9,487 nt of DNA from JAAFIP01 sp043778205 (GTDB lineage Bacteria > Pseudomonadota > Gammaproteobacteria > Burkholderiales > Burkholderiaceae_C): the NCBI GenBank assembly GCA_043778205.1, contig JAYWGO010000196.1, positions 1 through 9,487 of the forward strand, in the 5' to 3' direction. Shown in pieces: positions 1 to 5,779 of the stretch. A program made the translations under genes and the position numbers. The number at the start of each line of letters is the position of its first letter. Within the stretch, counting starts at the first letter, position 1. The notes beneath the pieces were generated by a model, which searched no databases, was not told the DNA's origin, and saw only the letters and a list, made by a program, of their open reading frames with translations.

Positions 1-1
1 C

Positions 2-952
2 GGTGTGACGGCCGCGATTGCTGACCATGAATTCATCGTCATCGTTGGCCCGTCGGGCTGCGGCAAGTCCACGCTGCTGCGCATGGTGGCTGGGCTAGAA
101 GACATCACCGGTGGAGAAATCAGCATTGGTCCGCGCGTGGTCAACAAGCTGGAGCCTGCTGAGCGCGACATTGCCATGGTGTTTCAAAACTACGCGCTGT
201 ACCCGCACATGAGCGTGTTTGAGAACATGGCCTATGGCCTGAAGATTGCCAAAGTGCCCGAGGCCGAAATTAAAGCCCGTGTGGACAAAGCCGCGGCCAT
301 GCTGGAACTGGGCACCTACCTAGAACGTAAGCCGCGCGAGCTGTCGGGCGGCCAGCGCCAGCGCGTAGCCATGGGCCGGGCTATTGTGCGCAAGCCGCAG
401 GTGTTTTTGTTTGACGAACCGCTCTCTAACCTGGACGCCAAGCTGCGTGCATCAACCCGGCTGCAAATTCAAAAACTGCACCGTGAGCTGGGCATTACCA
501 GCCTGTTTGTTACCCACGACCAGGTCGAAGCCATGACGCTGGCGCAGCGCATGCTGGTGCTAAGTGGCGGCAATGTAGAACAGTTTGGCACGCCCGACGA
601 GGTGTACCACCGCCCGGCCAGTACCTTTGTGGCCAGCTTTATTGGCTCGCCGCCCATGAACTTGCTGAAAAATGCACCCGGCAGCCAAGCCGGCCACACG
701 CTGGGCATTCGGCCAGAGCATTTGGACATTTGCCCTGGCAAACAAACCGGTAGCTGGGAAGTAACTGTAGAGTCCACCGAGATGCTGGGCGCAGAACGTT
801 TGCTGTACTGCGCTGTGGGTACCGAGCATTTGATTGTGCGCACAGAAGAGTCTGCCATCAAGCCCAGCATAGGCCAAACTTTGCATGTACTGCCCAAGGC
901 AGACAGGCTGCACCAGTTTGATACCACTACGGGCAAACGCACCGCTGCATAA
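2..952 (+). CDS. ugpC: ABC transporter ATP-binding subunit, UgpC/MalK type (5' truncated by window)
   Basis: This is the cytoplasmic ATPase of a carbohydrate or sn-glycerol-3-phosphate importer; it powers uptake by a binding-protein-dependent permease. The frame is open to the left edge, and roughly 25-30 N-terminal residues are missing by comparison with the family. The GTG at 5 is therefore not the true start. Numbering from that GTG, the Walker A GPSGCGKST is at residues 15-23, followed by the Q-loop FQNYALYPHM, signature LSGGQRQRVAMGRA, Walker B VFLFDEP with the D-loop SNLD, and the H-loop VTHD. The C-terminal part carries a TOBE-like regulatory domain (GIRPEHL), as in MalK/UgpC importers. 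The permease and binding-protein genes are presumably upstream, outside the window. UgpC is preferred over MalK from overall wording, but the substrate cannot be fixed from the ATPase alone. Confidence 0.92.
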   Translation, partial: GVTAAIADHEFIVIVGPSGCGKSTLLRMVAGLEDITGGEISIGPRVVNKLEPAERDIAMVFQNYALYPHMSVFENMAYGLKIAKVPEAEIKARVDKAAAMLELGTYLERKPRELSGGQRQRVAMGRAIVRKPQVFLFDEPLSNLDAKLRASTRLQIQKLHRELGITSLFVTHDQVEAMTLAQRMLVLSGGNVEQFGTPDEVYHRPASTFVASFIGSPPMNLLKNAPGSQAGHTLGIRPEHLDICPGKQTGSWEVTVESTEMLGAERLLYCAVGTEHLIVRTEESAIKPSIGQTLHVLPKADRLHQFDTTTGKRTAA

Positions 953-959
953 TGCGGTG

Positions 960-1547
960 ATGCACCTACCGCCCCGTAATTTTCTCTACCTGCTGCCCCT
1001 TTACATAGCGCTGCTAAGCGGCTGCGGCTACACGGGCGGCAAGCTGACGCTGGACTTTTCTGCTGCGCAACTGCAAAGCGCCATTGCGCCGAAGTTTCCG
1101 CAAGAAAAATGCCCTACACCGCTGACCTGCATTAAGCTGCTCAACCCCAAAGTTAGCCTGGCTGACAAGTCAGACCGCATTACGCTGGCTTTTGATACCA
1201 CGGTAACTTTGCTGCAGCAGCCCATCACGGGTACGGCGGTGCTCACAGCCAAGCCGCGCTACCAGGCCAGCACGGGAGAGATCTTTTTAGACGATACCCG
1301 CATTGAAGACCTGCAGTTGCGTGGTGTTGCTGGCAACGTGACTGCTGTGGCCACCCAGTACGGCTCGGTGCTGGCGCAGGCTGCGCTGCAGCGCACACCC
1401 ATTTACAGCTTTAAAAATGCCCAGGCCGAAAAGCTGGCCAAAATGGGCATAGCCGATGTGAAAGTGGTGGACGGCAAACTGCGCGTTACGCTAGACCCTG
1501 CGTTGGCGCAGGCGGCTAAAGCGACTGCGGCTAGCAGTGCGCCCTAA
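960..1547 (+). CDS. DUF1439 (YceB-like) lipoprotein
   Basis: This is a probable outer-membrane or periplasm-facing lipoprotein of 195 residues. The ATG at 960 (or the adjacent in-frame GTG at 957) is chosen because it gives a clean type II signal peptide: a hydrophobic stretch LYLLPLYIALL followed by lipobox LSGC, with lipidated Cys22. An upstream in-frame ATG at 885 would put 25 non-signal-like residues inside ugpC. The mature part resembles E. coli YceB (DUF1439): alternating strands, a PIYSF segment, then KLAKMGIADVKVVDGKL near the C-terminus. The biochemical role of the family is unknown. The gene starts 7 bp after the ugpC stop, so it is probably co-transcribed with it, although no strong Shine-Dalgarno is visible. 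Its last 17 bp overlap the 3' end of the convergent bufBC gene. Confidence 0.8.
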   Translation: MHLPPRNFLYLLPLYIALLSGCGYTGGKLTLDFSAAQLQSAIAPKFPQEKCPTPLTCIKLLNPKVSLADKSDRITLAFDTTVTLLQQPITGTAVLTAKPRYQASTGEIFLDDTRIEDLQLRGVAGNVTAVATQYGSVLAQAALQRTPIYSFKNAQAEKLAKMGIADVKVVDGKLRVTLDPALAQAAKATAASSAP

Positions 1548-3279
1548 GCAACTCAACTATCTTCTCCGGGTGATTTACCTGTTCACACTCTGCCCGCAGC
1601 AAGCCTTCTCTGAACCAATCCCCCATCCACTGGCCCAGCGTGGCCTGGCCAGGCAGTTGGCCAGCCTGCTCAAGCTGAGCGCACACGGCTTGAATCGAGT
1701 GCCCTTGCTGTAATTGGCCGATGAAATCTGCCTCGGCTTTGTCCAGTGTTCGGAAATACGGCTGAAACCCCAGGCGCCACACCATCAACATGGCGGGCGA
1801 CGCATGGGCCCTTGCCTCGGGTACGTCTTGGTCGTCTGCAATAGCCCGCCACAGCTGCACTGCATTGGTCGACACCGGGCGCAAAGACACGCTGGGGTGA
1901 AGGCTGTGCGGCCTGGCCAGCCACGCAGCGTCTGGGTCTGACTGGGCGGCCGCTGCCTCAAGCGCAGGCACATCGTCGCCATCAAAACAGCAGCGCAACT
2001 CCCACTCCAAGAGCGCCAGTTCCAAGAGTTCGGGGTTGTTCGGGTAGCGCTGGTGCAAATACGTGGGGAAAGTAGCGCCATAGCGGTTCAAGCTGCGCGT
2101 CGTAGGAGGGTGTGCCACAGCGTAGGCACCAGCGTCTGCATCAAAAGTGCCTGAGCCCATGAACAGATAAGTTTTTGAGAATGTATCGGCCAAGACTTCC
2201 GCCAAACGGGCCTGGTACGCATTGCGGTAAATGCGCAAACCGCGTTCTGGGGGCGCTAGTGCAGCGGGTTTCACCAGCTCTTGTGCGCTCTCGCTGGTGC
2301 CCAGCACATAAGCGGCCAGCGCTGTTTGGGTAGCGCCCAAAGCCAGACTCACCGCACTTTTTTCAAGCAAAGTCTGCACGGCTTGGTCGGGCGATGCCAC
2401 GCAGGTGGGTGCTTGGTATTGCGTCGCAAGCGTAGATTGCGCAGCGATGCTGCGGGCCGTGTTCAGCTCGGCCAGCAAGACCTGCAGCGCCGGTATCTGT
2501 GCGTCCCGCTCGATCATGGCGGACACGTTGGGAAACAGTACGCAGGCCTGCGCATACACATCCCACACGGCCTGCGAAACGGGGTGGTCGTGGGTGTCAA
2601 TAATGTGGTCGCCATTGTCTTGGTGGCCCGCCAAATGGATTTGCTGCACCCGCTGCGCTGGCAAACCTTGCAAATAGTCCATGGCATTGAAACCATGGTT
2701 CACCGAGCTGACATAGATGTTATTAACATCCACCAGCAGCAGGCAATCGGCCTCTTGCGCCACGTAATTTAAAAACTGCCATTCGCTGCAGGCTGACTGC
2801 CGGTAGTCAATATAGCTGGACACATTTTCTATGACCAGGCGGCGGCCTAAAAAATCTTGTGCTGCGCGAATTTGCGCCACTACATGCCGTGCAGATTCGT
2901 CTGTGTAGGGTAATGGGAAGAGGTCGTGCAAGTGCTGCTCTTGGGTGCCAATCCAGCAAAGATGGTCTGATACCCACAGTGGCTCGATCCGCTGCGCAAG
3001 TGTTTTAACCTGCTGCAGATAGGCCATGTCTAAGCCCGCCGAAGCACCAATCGACATGGCCACACCATGCATCGCCATCGGGTAGTCGCGGCGCAAAGTG
3101 TCCAGTACATGCAGCGGTTTGCCGCCGGCTAAAAAATAATTGTCTGAAATGATTTCTAGCCAATCCACCGCCTGCTTGCCCGCTAAAAAATCTGCGTAAT
3201 GCGCCGTGCGCAAACCCAAACCGAAACCCGCGCTGGGCAAAGCGGGCGCAGTGGGCGAGTTTGTTTGCGTCATCATCAT
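1531..3279 (-). CDS. bufBC: Fused BufB-BufC: DUF692 multinuclear iron oxidase joined to DUF2063 partner
   Basis: This 582-residue protein joins two usually separate bufferin-maturation proteins. Residues about 18-275 are DUF692 (MNIO family, relatives of MbnB), a TIM-barrel with two or three irons that oxidises cysteines of a precursor peptide. Visible candidate metal ligands are His71 (MHGVAMSIG), His106 (SDHLCW), Glu151 (VIENVSSY), Asp184/Asn186 (VDVNN), His215 (IHLAGH), Asp228/His230 (DTHDH) and Glu257 (MIERD). After a linker of about 65 residues, a DUF2063 domain begins near 345 (GLRIYRNAYQARL). The C-terminal BufC half (GFQPYFRTLDKAEADFIGQL) runs to 582. BufC-type partners are thought to bind the precursor and present it to the enzyme. 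Start: three consecutive ATGs (3279, 3276, 3273) with only a weak ribosome site. The gene follows bufA, separated by an intrinsic terminator. Family assignment is firm; peptide modification is inferred from bufferin systems. Confidence 0.93.
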   Translation of the reverse strand: MMMTQTNSPTAPALPSAGFGLGLRTAHYADFLAGKQAVDWLEIISDNYFLAGGKPLHVLDTLRRDYPMAMHGVAMSIGASAGLDMAYLQQVKTLAQRIEPLWVSDHLCWIGTQEQHLHDLFPLPYTDESARHVVAQIRAAQDFLGRRLVIENVSSYIDYRQSACSEWQFLNYVAQEADCLLLVDVNNIYVSSVNHGFNAMDYLQGLPAQRVQQIHLAGHQDNGDHIIDTHDHPVSQAVWDVYAQACVLFPNVSAMIERDAQIPALQVLLAELNTARSIAAQSTLATQYQAPTCVASPDQAVQTLLEKSAVSLALGATQTALAAYVLGTSESAQELVKPAALAPPERGLRIYRNAYQARLAEVLADTFSKTYLFMGSGTFDADAGAYAVAHPPTTRSLNRYGATFPTYLHQRYPNNPELLELALLEWELRCCFDGDDVPALEAAAAQSDPDAAWLARPHSLHPSVSLRPVSTNAVQLWRAIADDQDVPEARAHASPAMLMVWRLGFQPYFRTLDKAEADFIGQLQQGHSIQAVCAQLEQAGQLPGQATLGQWMGDWFREGLLRAECEQVNHPEKIVELLRAHC

Positions 3280-3290
3280 AGTTAGTATGC

Positions 3291-3318
3291 AATAAAAAAG
3301 CCTGAGGCTGTCAGGCTT
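3291..3318 (-). terminator. Intrinsic terminator/attenuator between bufA and bufBC
   Basis: Reading the minus strand, arm AAGCCTGA (3318-3311), a 5-nt loop and arm TCAGGCTT (3305-3298) form a perfect 8-bp stem that runs directly into a T-rich tract (TTTTATT, 3297-3291). It lies 27 bp past the bufA stop and ends 12 bp before the bufBC start. No separate SigF-type promoter is visible between it and bufBC, so bufBC is probably expressed by read-through. This would make much more precursor-peptide mRNA than enzyme mRNA. Confidence 0.82.
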
Positions 3319-3344
3319 ATGTGGGGCAATGGTGTGTCGGCAGT

Positions 3345-3638
3345 TTAAGAAGCGATGTCGCCAATCACACCCTTTGATTTAAAGCACTGCTCAGCAGACA
3401 CCGCCTTGAAGCCTTGGCCTTTGCAGCCGTTTTGGCCTTTGCAAGAATGGTCTGCGGTTTTGCAATCGCTATTGCCTTTGCAATCGTGCACGTTGTAGCA
3501 GTGCACTTTGTCGCTAGCACCGATAGCTTTGCCGGTAGAGCCTTTGGGCGCATCGGCGGCAAATGCAGCAGAAGCCAGTGCCATCAAGGCAGCGGTCAAA
3601 GCAAAAGAAGAGGCAGATTTGATTTGGGTAGATAGCAT
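3345..3638 (-). CDS. bufA: BufA: secreted cysteine-rich bufferin precursor peptide
   Basis: A 97-residue peptide with a Sec signal (positively charged start, hydrophobic core FALTAALMALASA, likely cleavage AFA|AD after residue 27). The mature part of about 70 residues is rich in Lys, Gly and Cys, with six cysteines at 47, 53, 59, 66, 72 and 85 (spacing C-x5-C-x5-C-x6-C-x5-C-x12-C). CKG/CKT units recur (DCKGNSDCKTADHSCKGQ, then NGCKGQGF). This fits the periplasmic bufferin-type metallophores, RiPPs in which DUF692 enzymes turn cysteines into metal-binding heterocycles. The wording differs from the DUF2282 type with a GTSCAGTSKVDYQG core, so it probably belongs to the other bufferin subfamily. 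Start ATG 3638 is supported by GGAGT at 3650-3646. It has its own SigF-type promoter and is followed by a terminator and then bufBC. The bound metal, probably copper, and which cysteines are modified cannot be read from sequence. Confidence 0.88.
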   Translation of the reverse strand: MLSTQIKSASSFALTAALMALASAAFAADAPKGSTGKAIGASDKVHCYNVHDCKGNSDCKTADHSCKGQNGCKGQGFKAVSAEQCFKSKGVIGDIAS

Positions 3639-3645
3639 GGTGAAT

Positions 3646-3650
3646 ACTCC
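3646..3650 (-). promoter_or_regulatory. Shine-Dalgarno of bufA
   Basis: GGAGT on the minus strand, 7 nt before the bufA ATG. It is the clearest ribosome site in the minus-strand cluster. It sits just downstream of a long pyrimidine-rich stretch of the leader (3651-3677, containing two TCTTTTA-like units). It fixes the bufA start. Confidence 0.75.
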
Positions 3651-3731
3651 AATAAAAAAAAGATAAAAGATAAAAAGTTAAATAGGCCGACTGGTTTAAG
3701 CGGTGTGCTTGCTGCAGCTGGTCTGTCTGTT

Positions 3732-3759
3732 AATACGGATGCACGGATGGATTGGTTAC
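3732..3759 (-). promoter_or_regulatory. SigF-type promoter of bufA
   Basis: On the minus strand, -35 GTAACC (3759-3754), a 16-bp spacer and -10 CGTATT (3737-3732). Hexamers and spacing match the two other promoters in this locus and the GTAACC-N16-CGAA pattern recalled for Caulobacter SigF. An A/T tract (3784-3771) lies upstream like an UP element. Transcription would start near 3725, giving a bufA leader of about 87 nt. The promoter begins 22 bp beyond the doxX stop with no terminator between, so doxX transcripts may also continue into bufA. Confidence 0.8.
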
Positions 3760-3780
3760 AGCGGCATGCAAATATATTTT

Positions 3781-4263
3781 TTATTGCACAGATAATGCGG
3801 TGCGATCAAGACTGCGGCCAGCAATTGCGCGGTCAGCAGACCACGCACCCGGCCCATAAATTACCACCAACGCTAACAATGCGCCCCACAACACATGCTG
3901 CTGCAGCGCGGCAGGAGCGATCTCACTGAGCGCAATAACGGCCACCACATTCACCACCGACAAGCCCATTGCAGCAAAGCGGCTGGTCAGCCCAAGCAGC
4001 AGCAAGACAGGCAAGACCAGCTCTCCAGCCGTACCCATCACGGCGGCCAACGCGGGCGAGAGCAATGGCACTTTGTATTCATCGGTAAACAAGGCCAGGG
4101 TTGTGTCCCAGTCGCGGATCTTGGTCAGGCCGGAGACAAAAAAAGCGTAAGCAACATACAACCTGGCCAGCAAAGCAGCCAATGGCTGCAAAGCATTAAG
4201 CCCCACAACGGGGAATTTGGATAATTGCATAATATGAGAAGCGAGAGAAGAAATGACTTGCAT
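3781..4263 (-). CDS. DoxX-family inner-membrane protein of the bufferin locus
   Basis: A 160-residue protein with about four hydrophobic segments (roughly 28-47, 68-90, 94-113, 118-138). The DoxX hallmark is the first helix followed by RLYVAYAFFVSGLTKIRDW (residues 34-52). DoxX proteins often accompany bufferin genes. A respiratory-chain or redox link is suspected for the family, but no reaction is established. Start ATG 4263 is supported by AGAGGT at 4273-4268. It has its own SigF-type promoter and lies upstream of, and in the same direction as, bufA-bufBC, so it belongs to the same regulon. The family call is solid. The role, for example supplying electrons or helping metal handling at the inner membrane, is only a guess. 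Confidence 0.88.
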   Translation of the reverse strand: MQVISSLASHIMQLSKFPVVGLNALQPLAALLARLYVAYAFFVSGLTKIRDWDTTLALFTDEYKVPLLSPALAAVMGTAGELVLPVLLLLGLTSRFAAMGLSVVNVVAVIALSEIAPAALQQHVLWGALLALVVIYGPGAWSADRAIAGRSLDRTALSVQ

Positions 4264-4334
4264 AGGTACCTCTGGTGGTTTGGTTTAAGATGGTTGGCAG
4301 AAATGACTTGGACAGCTCAGCCTGTCCGTCCATC

Positions 4335-4362
4335 AATACGCTTGCGCTGCCCATAAAGTTAC
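4335..4362 (-). promoter_or_regulatory. SigF-type promoter of doxX
   Basis: Minus strand: -35 GTAACT (4362-4357), exactly 16 bp, -10 CGTATT (4340-4335). Similarity to the bufA promoter continues past the -10 into the presumed initial transcript (shared GAC-GAC and GCTG positions), as if one promoter were a copy of the other. Expected start is near 4328, with a leader of about 65 nt to the doxX ATG. Confidence 0.78.
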
Positions 4363-4403
4363 AGCCCTGCGATGGGCACAGCAAAAAAATATTTTCATTG
4401 GGT

Positions 4404-4431
4404 GTAACCAATTAGCCGCATGGAACGAATA
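4404..4431 (+). promoter_or_regulatory. SigF-type promoter of the sigF-nrsF operon (autoregulation)
   Basis: Plus strand: GTAACC (4404-4409), 16 bp, CGAATA (4426-4431). TGTAACCAAT is shared with the bufA promoter. A run of A and T (4383-4395) lies upstream, between the two divergent -35 elements, and could serve both. The -10 lies downstream of the ATG at 4420, so a transcript from here would start near 4437-4439 and could only be translated from the ATG at 4447 or 4456. Confidence 0.7.
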
Positions 4432-4998
4432 ACCACTGACAGCAGCATGGCTGCAATGCAAGCGAACGAAACCCGTTTACAGGCGCTTTTTGTGCTGGGC
4501 TTGCAAGGCGATGCGCAGGCTTACCAGCATTTTTTAAAAGATCTGAGTACGCACCTGCGGGCTTTTTTTAAACGCCGATTAGCGGCTTTACCTGATGAAA
4601 TTGAGGACCTTGTGCAAGACACCCTGATGGCAATACACAACCAACGCCATACCTATAACCAAACCAGCCCGTTGACGGCTTGGGTGCACGCGATTGGCCG
4701 CTACAAGCTGATTGACCTGTTTCGCCGCCGCGCTGTGCGCGAGAATTTGAACGACCCGCTGGAAGACGACTTGGCTGTGTTTGCCAGCTGCGACATTGAC
4801 GCTGTCGATGCCCAGCGCGATATTGCCAAAATGATGGTGCAACTGCCCGACAACCAGCGCTTGCCCATCATGCACATGAAGTTAGAGGGTCTGTCGGTGT
4901 CTGAAACCGCGCAAATTACCCATATGTCAGAGTCGGCAGTCAAGGTGGGCGTCCACCGCGGGCTCAAAGCGTTAGCCGCTTTAATGAAAGGCACATGA
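4420..4998 (+). CDS. sigF: ECF RNA polymerase sigma factor, SigF type
   Basis: An extracytoplasmic-function sigma factor of 192 residues from the ATG at 4420. Region 2 spans about 44-104, with DEIEDLVQDTLMAIH (59-73) binding core polymerase and TAWVHAIGRYKLIDLFRRR (86-104) for -10 recognition. Region 4 spans about 140-188, with the helix-turn-helix LSVSETAQITHMSESAVKVG (158-177) reading the -35. The start is uncertain. ATG 4420 is the longest, but the SigF-type promoter overlaps it, so ATG 4447 (M10) or 4456 (M13, giving MQANETRLQALF) fits better. No good Shine-Dalgarno precedes any of them. The stop overlaps the nrsF start by 4 bp (ATGA), showing translational coupling. Pairing with a DUF1109 anti-sigma places it with the SigF-NrsF systems that answer heavy-metal stress in Caulobacter. 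Confidence 0.92.
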   Translation: MERITTDSSMAAMQANETRLQALFVLGLQGDAQAYQHFLKDLSTHLRAFFKRRLAALPDEIEDLVQDTLMAIHNQRHTYNQTSPLTAWVHAIGRYKLIDLFRRRAVRENLNDPLEDDLAVFASCDIDAVDAQRDIAKMMVQLPDNQRLPIMHMKLEGLSVSETAQITHMSESAVKVGVHRGLKALAALMKGT

Positions 4999-5639
4999 TG
5001 CAAACCCATGATCTGATCTCCATGCTGGCAAGCCAAGTCGAGCCAGTTAACCGCCAAGCCTTGCTGAAAGATTGTGCGCTGCAGCTGGGCGCAGGCCTGC
5101 TAGTGGCCACCCTGGTGATGGTTGCCGTGTTTGGCATCAACCCCGCGCTGCGCGAGGCACTGGCCCAGCCCATGTTTTGGGTCAAACTGGCCTATCCCGC
5201 ATCGCTGGCAAGCTTGGGGCTGGGCTTGGCGTGGCTGGCAGGTGCGCCAGGCCGTTCGCTGGGCTGGCTGTTGCGAAGCCTGGCTGTGCCTGTGCTGCTG
5301 ATGCTGGCACTTGCCGCTGTAGTCATGTTCAATGCCGAGATGCCCCAGCGCAATGCGCTGGTCTTTGGCACCACATGGAAGGTTTGCGCCATGAGCATCA
5401 CCCTGGTGTCTGCGCCCCTCTTTGTTGCGGCCATCTGGGCGCTCAAGAGCCTTGCGCCCACGCGCTTGCGCTTAGCGGGTGCCGCAGCGGGTCTGCTGGC
5501 AGGCGCTGCGGGCACGCTGGTGTATGCCTTTCATTGCCCCGAACTGGCCGCCCCCTTTGTGGCGCTGTGGTACACAGCGGGCATAGCCGTGCCCACCCTG
5601 GTCGGAGCAGCGCTAGGGCCCAAACTACTGCGCTGGTAG
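4995..5639 (+). CDS. nrsF: NrsF (DUF1109) six-TM anti-sigma factor
   Basis: A 214-residue inner-membrane protein with six hydrophobic segments (about 28-48, 62-83, 90-112, 130-150, 158-179, 186-208). DUF1109/NrsF proteins hold SigF at the membrane and release it under metal stress. The two cysteines important in Caulobacter NrsF appear conserved: Cys131 (TTWKVCAMS) and Cys181 (YAFHCPEL). The FHCPE motif and the ALWY segment that follows are typical. A further Cys27 lies at the start of the first helix. The short N-terminal part MMQTHDLISMLASQVEPV is cytoplasmic and presumably contacts SigF. Start ATG 4995 (or the adjacent 4998) has GAAAGG 3 nt upstream of 4995, inside the end of sigF. Family identity is firm; metal sensing is inferred from the Caulobacter homologue. 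Confidence 0.9.
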   Translation: MMQTHDLISMLASQVEPVNRQALLKDCALQLGAGLLVATLVMVAVFGINPALREALAQPMFWVKLAYPASLASLGLGLAWLAGAPGRSLGWLLRSLAVPVLLMLALAAVVMFNAEMPQRNALVFGTTWKVCAMSITLVSAPLFVAAIWALKSLAPTRLRLAGAAAGLLAGAAGTLVYAFHCPELAAPFVALWYTAGIAVPTLVGAALGPKLLRW

Positions 5640-5684
5640 GGGAGGGTGTAGCTGTGCGTGTGTAAGCATGCGCAACTGTGTAAA

Positions 5685-5750
5685 CTCCTAATTTAATAGC
5701 TAACTGTGCAGTATTTCCTTGGGCGATAGACCTAAAATGCTTAGAATTCA
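5685..5750. repeat. Interspersed repeat, copy A
   Basis: This is one of three diverged copies, about 65-70 bp each, sharing TAATAGCTA-type sequence, then CTGTGCAG(T/C)ATTTCCTT, GGGCGATAG and TAAAA. This copy lies between nrsF and pldA. Its minus strand reads open in the same frame as the other copies (IAQGNTAQLAIKLG). It probably also holds or displaces the pldA promoter region. Confidence 0.7.
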
Positions 5751-5779
5751 CCCCAAACAGCACAAGAGTGCGTGCGCCG

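Noticed and set aside
885..959. Upstream ATG extending the DUF1439 lipoprotein by 25 residues
   Set aside because: The extension lies inside ugpC, lacks signal character and would bury the lipobox. The ATG at 960 gives a normal lipoprotein signal.
2281..2772. 163-codon plus-strand frame antisense to bufBC
   Set aside because: The bufBC frame carries clear DUF692 and DUF2063 motifs; the antisense frame has none and no ribosome site.
5072..5665. 197-codon plus-strand frame overlapping nrsF
   Set aside because: Its translation is Cys/Arg/Gly-rich without domains, while the nrsF frame shows six membrane segments and the FHCPE motif.
5640..5684. Possible terminator after nrsF
   Set aside because: Only a short GCATGC palindrome with no T-run; not enough for a terminator call.
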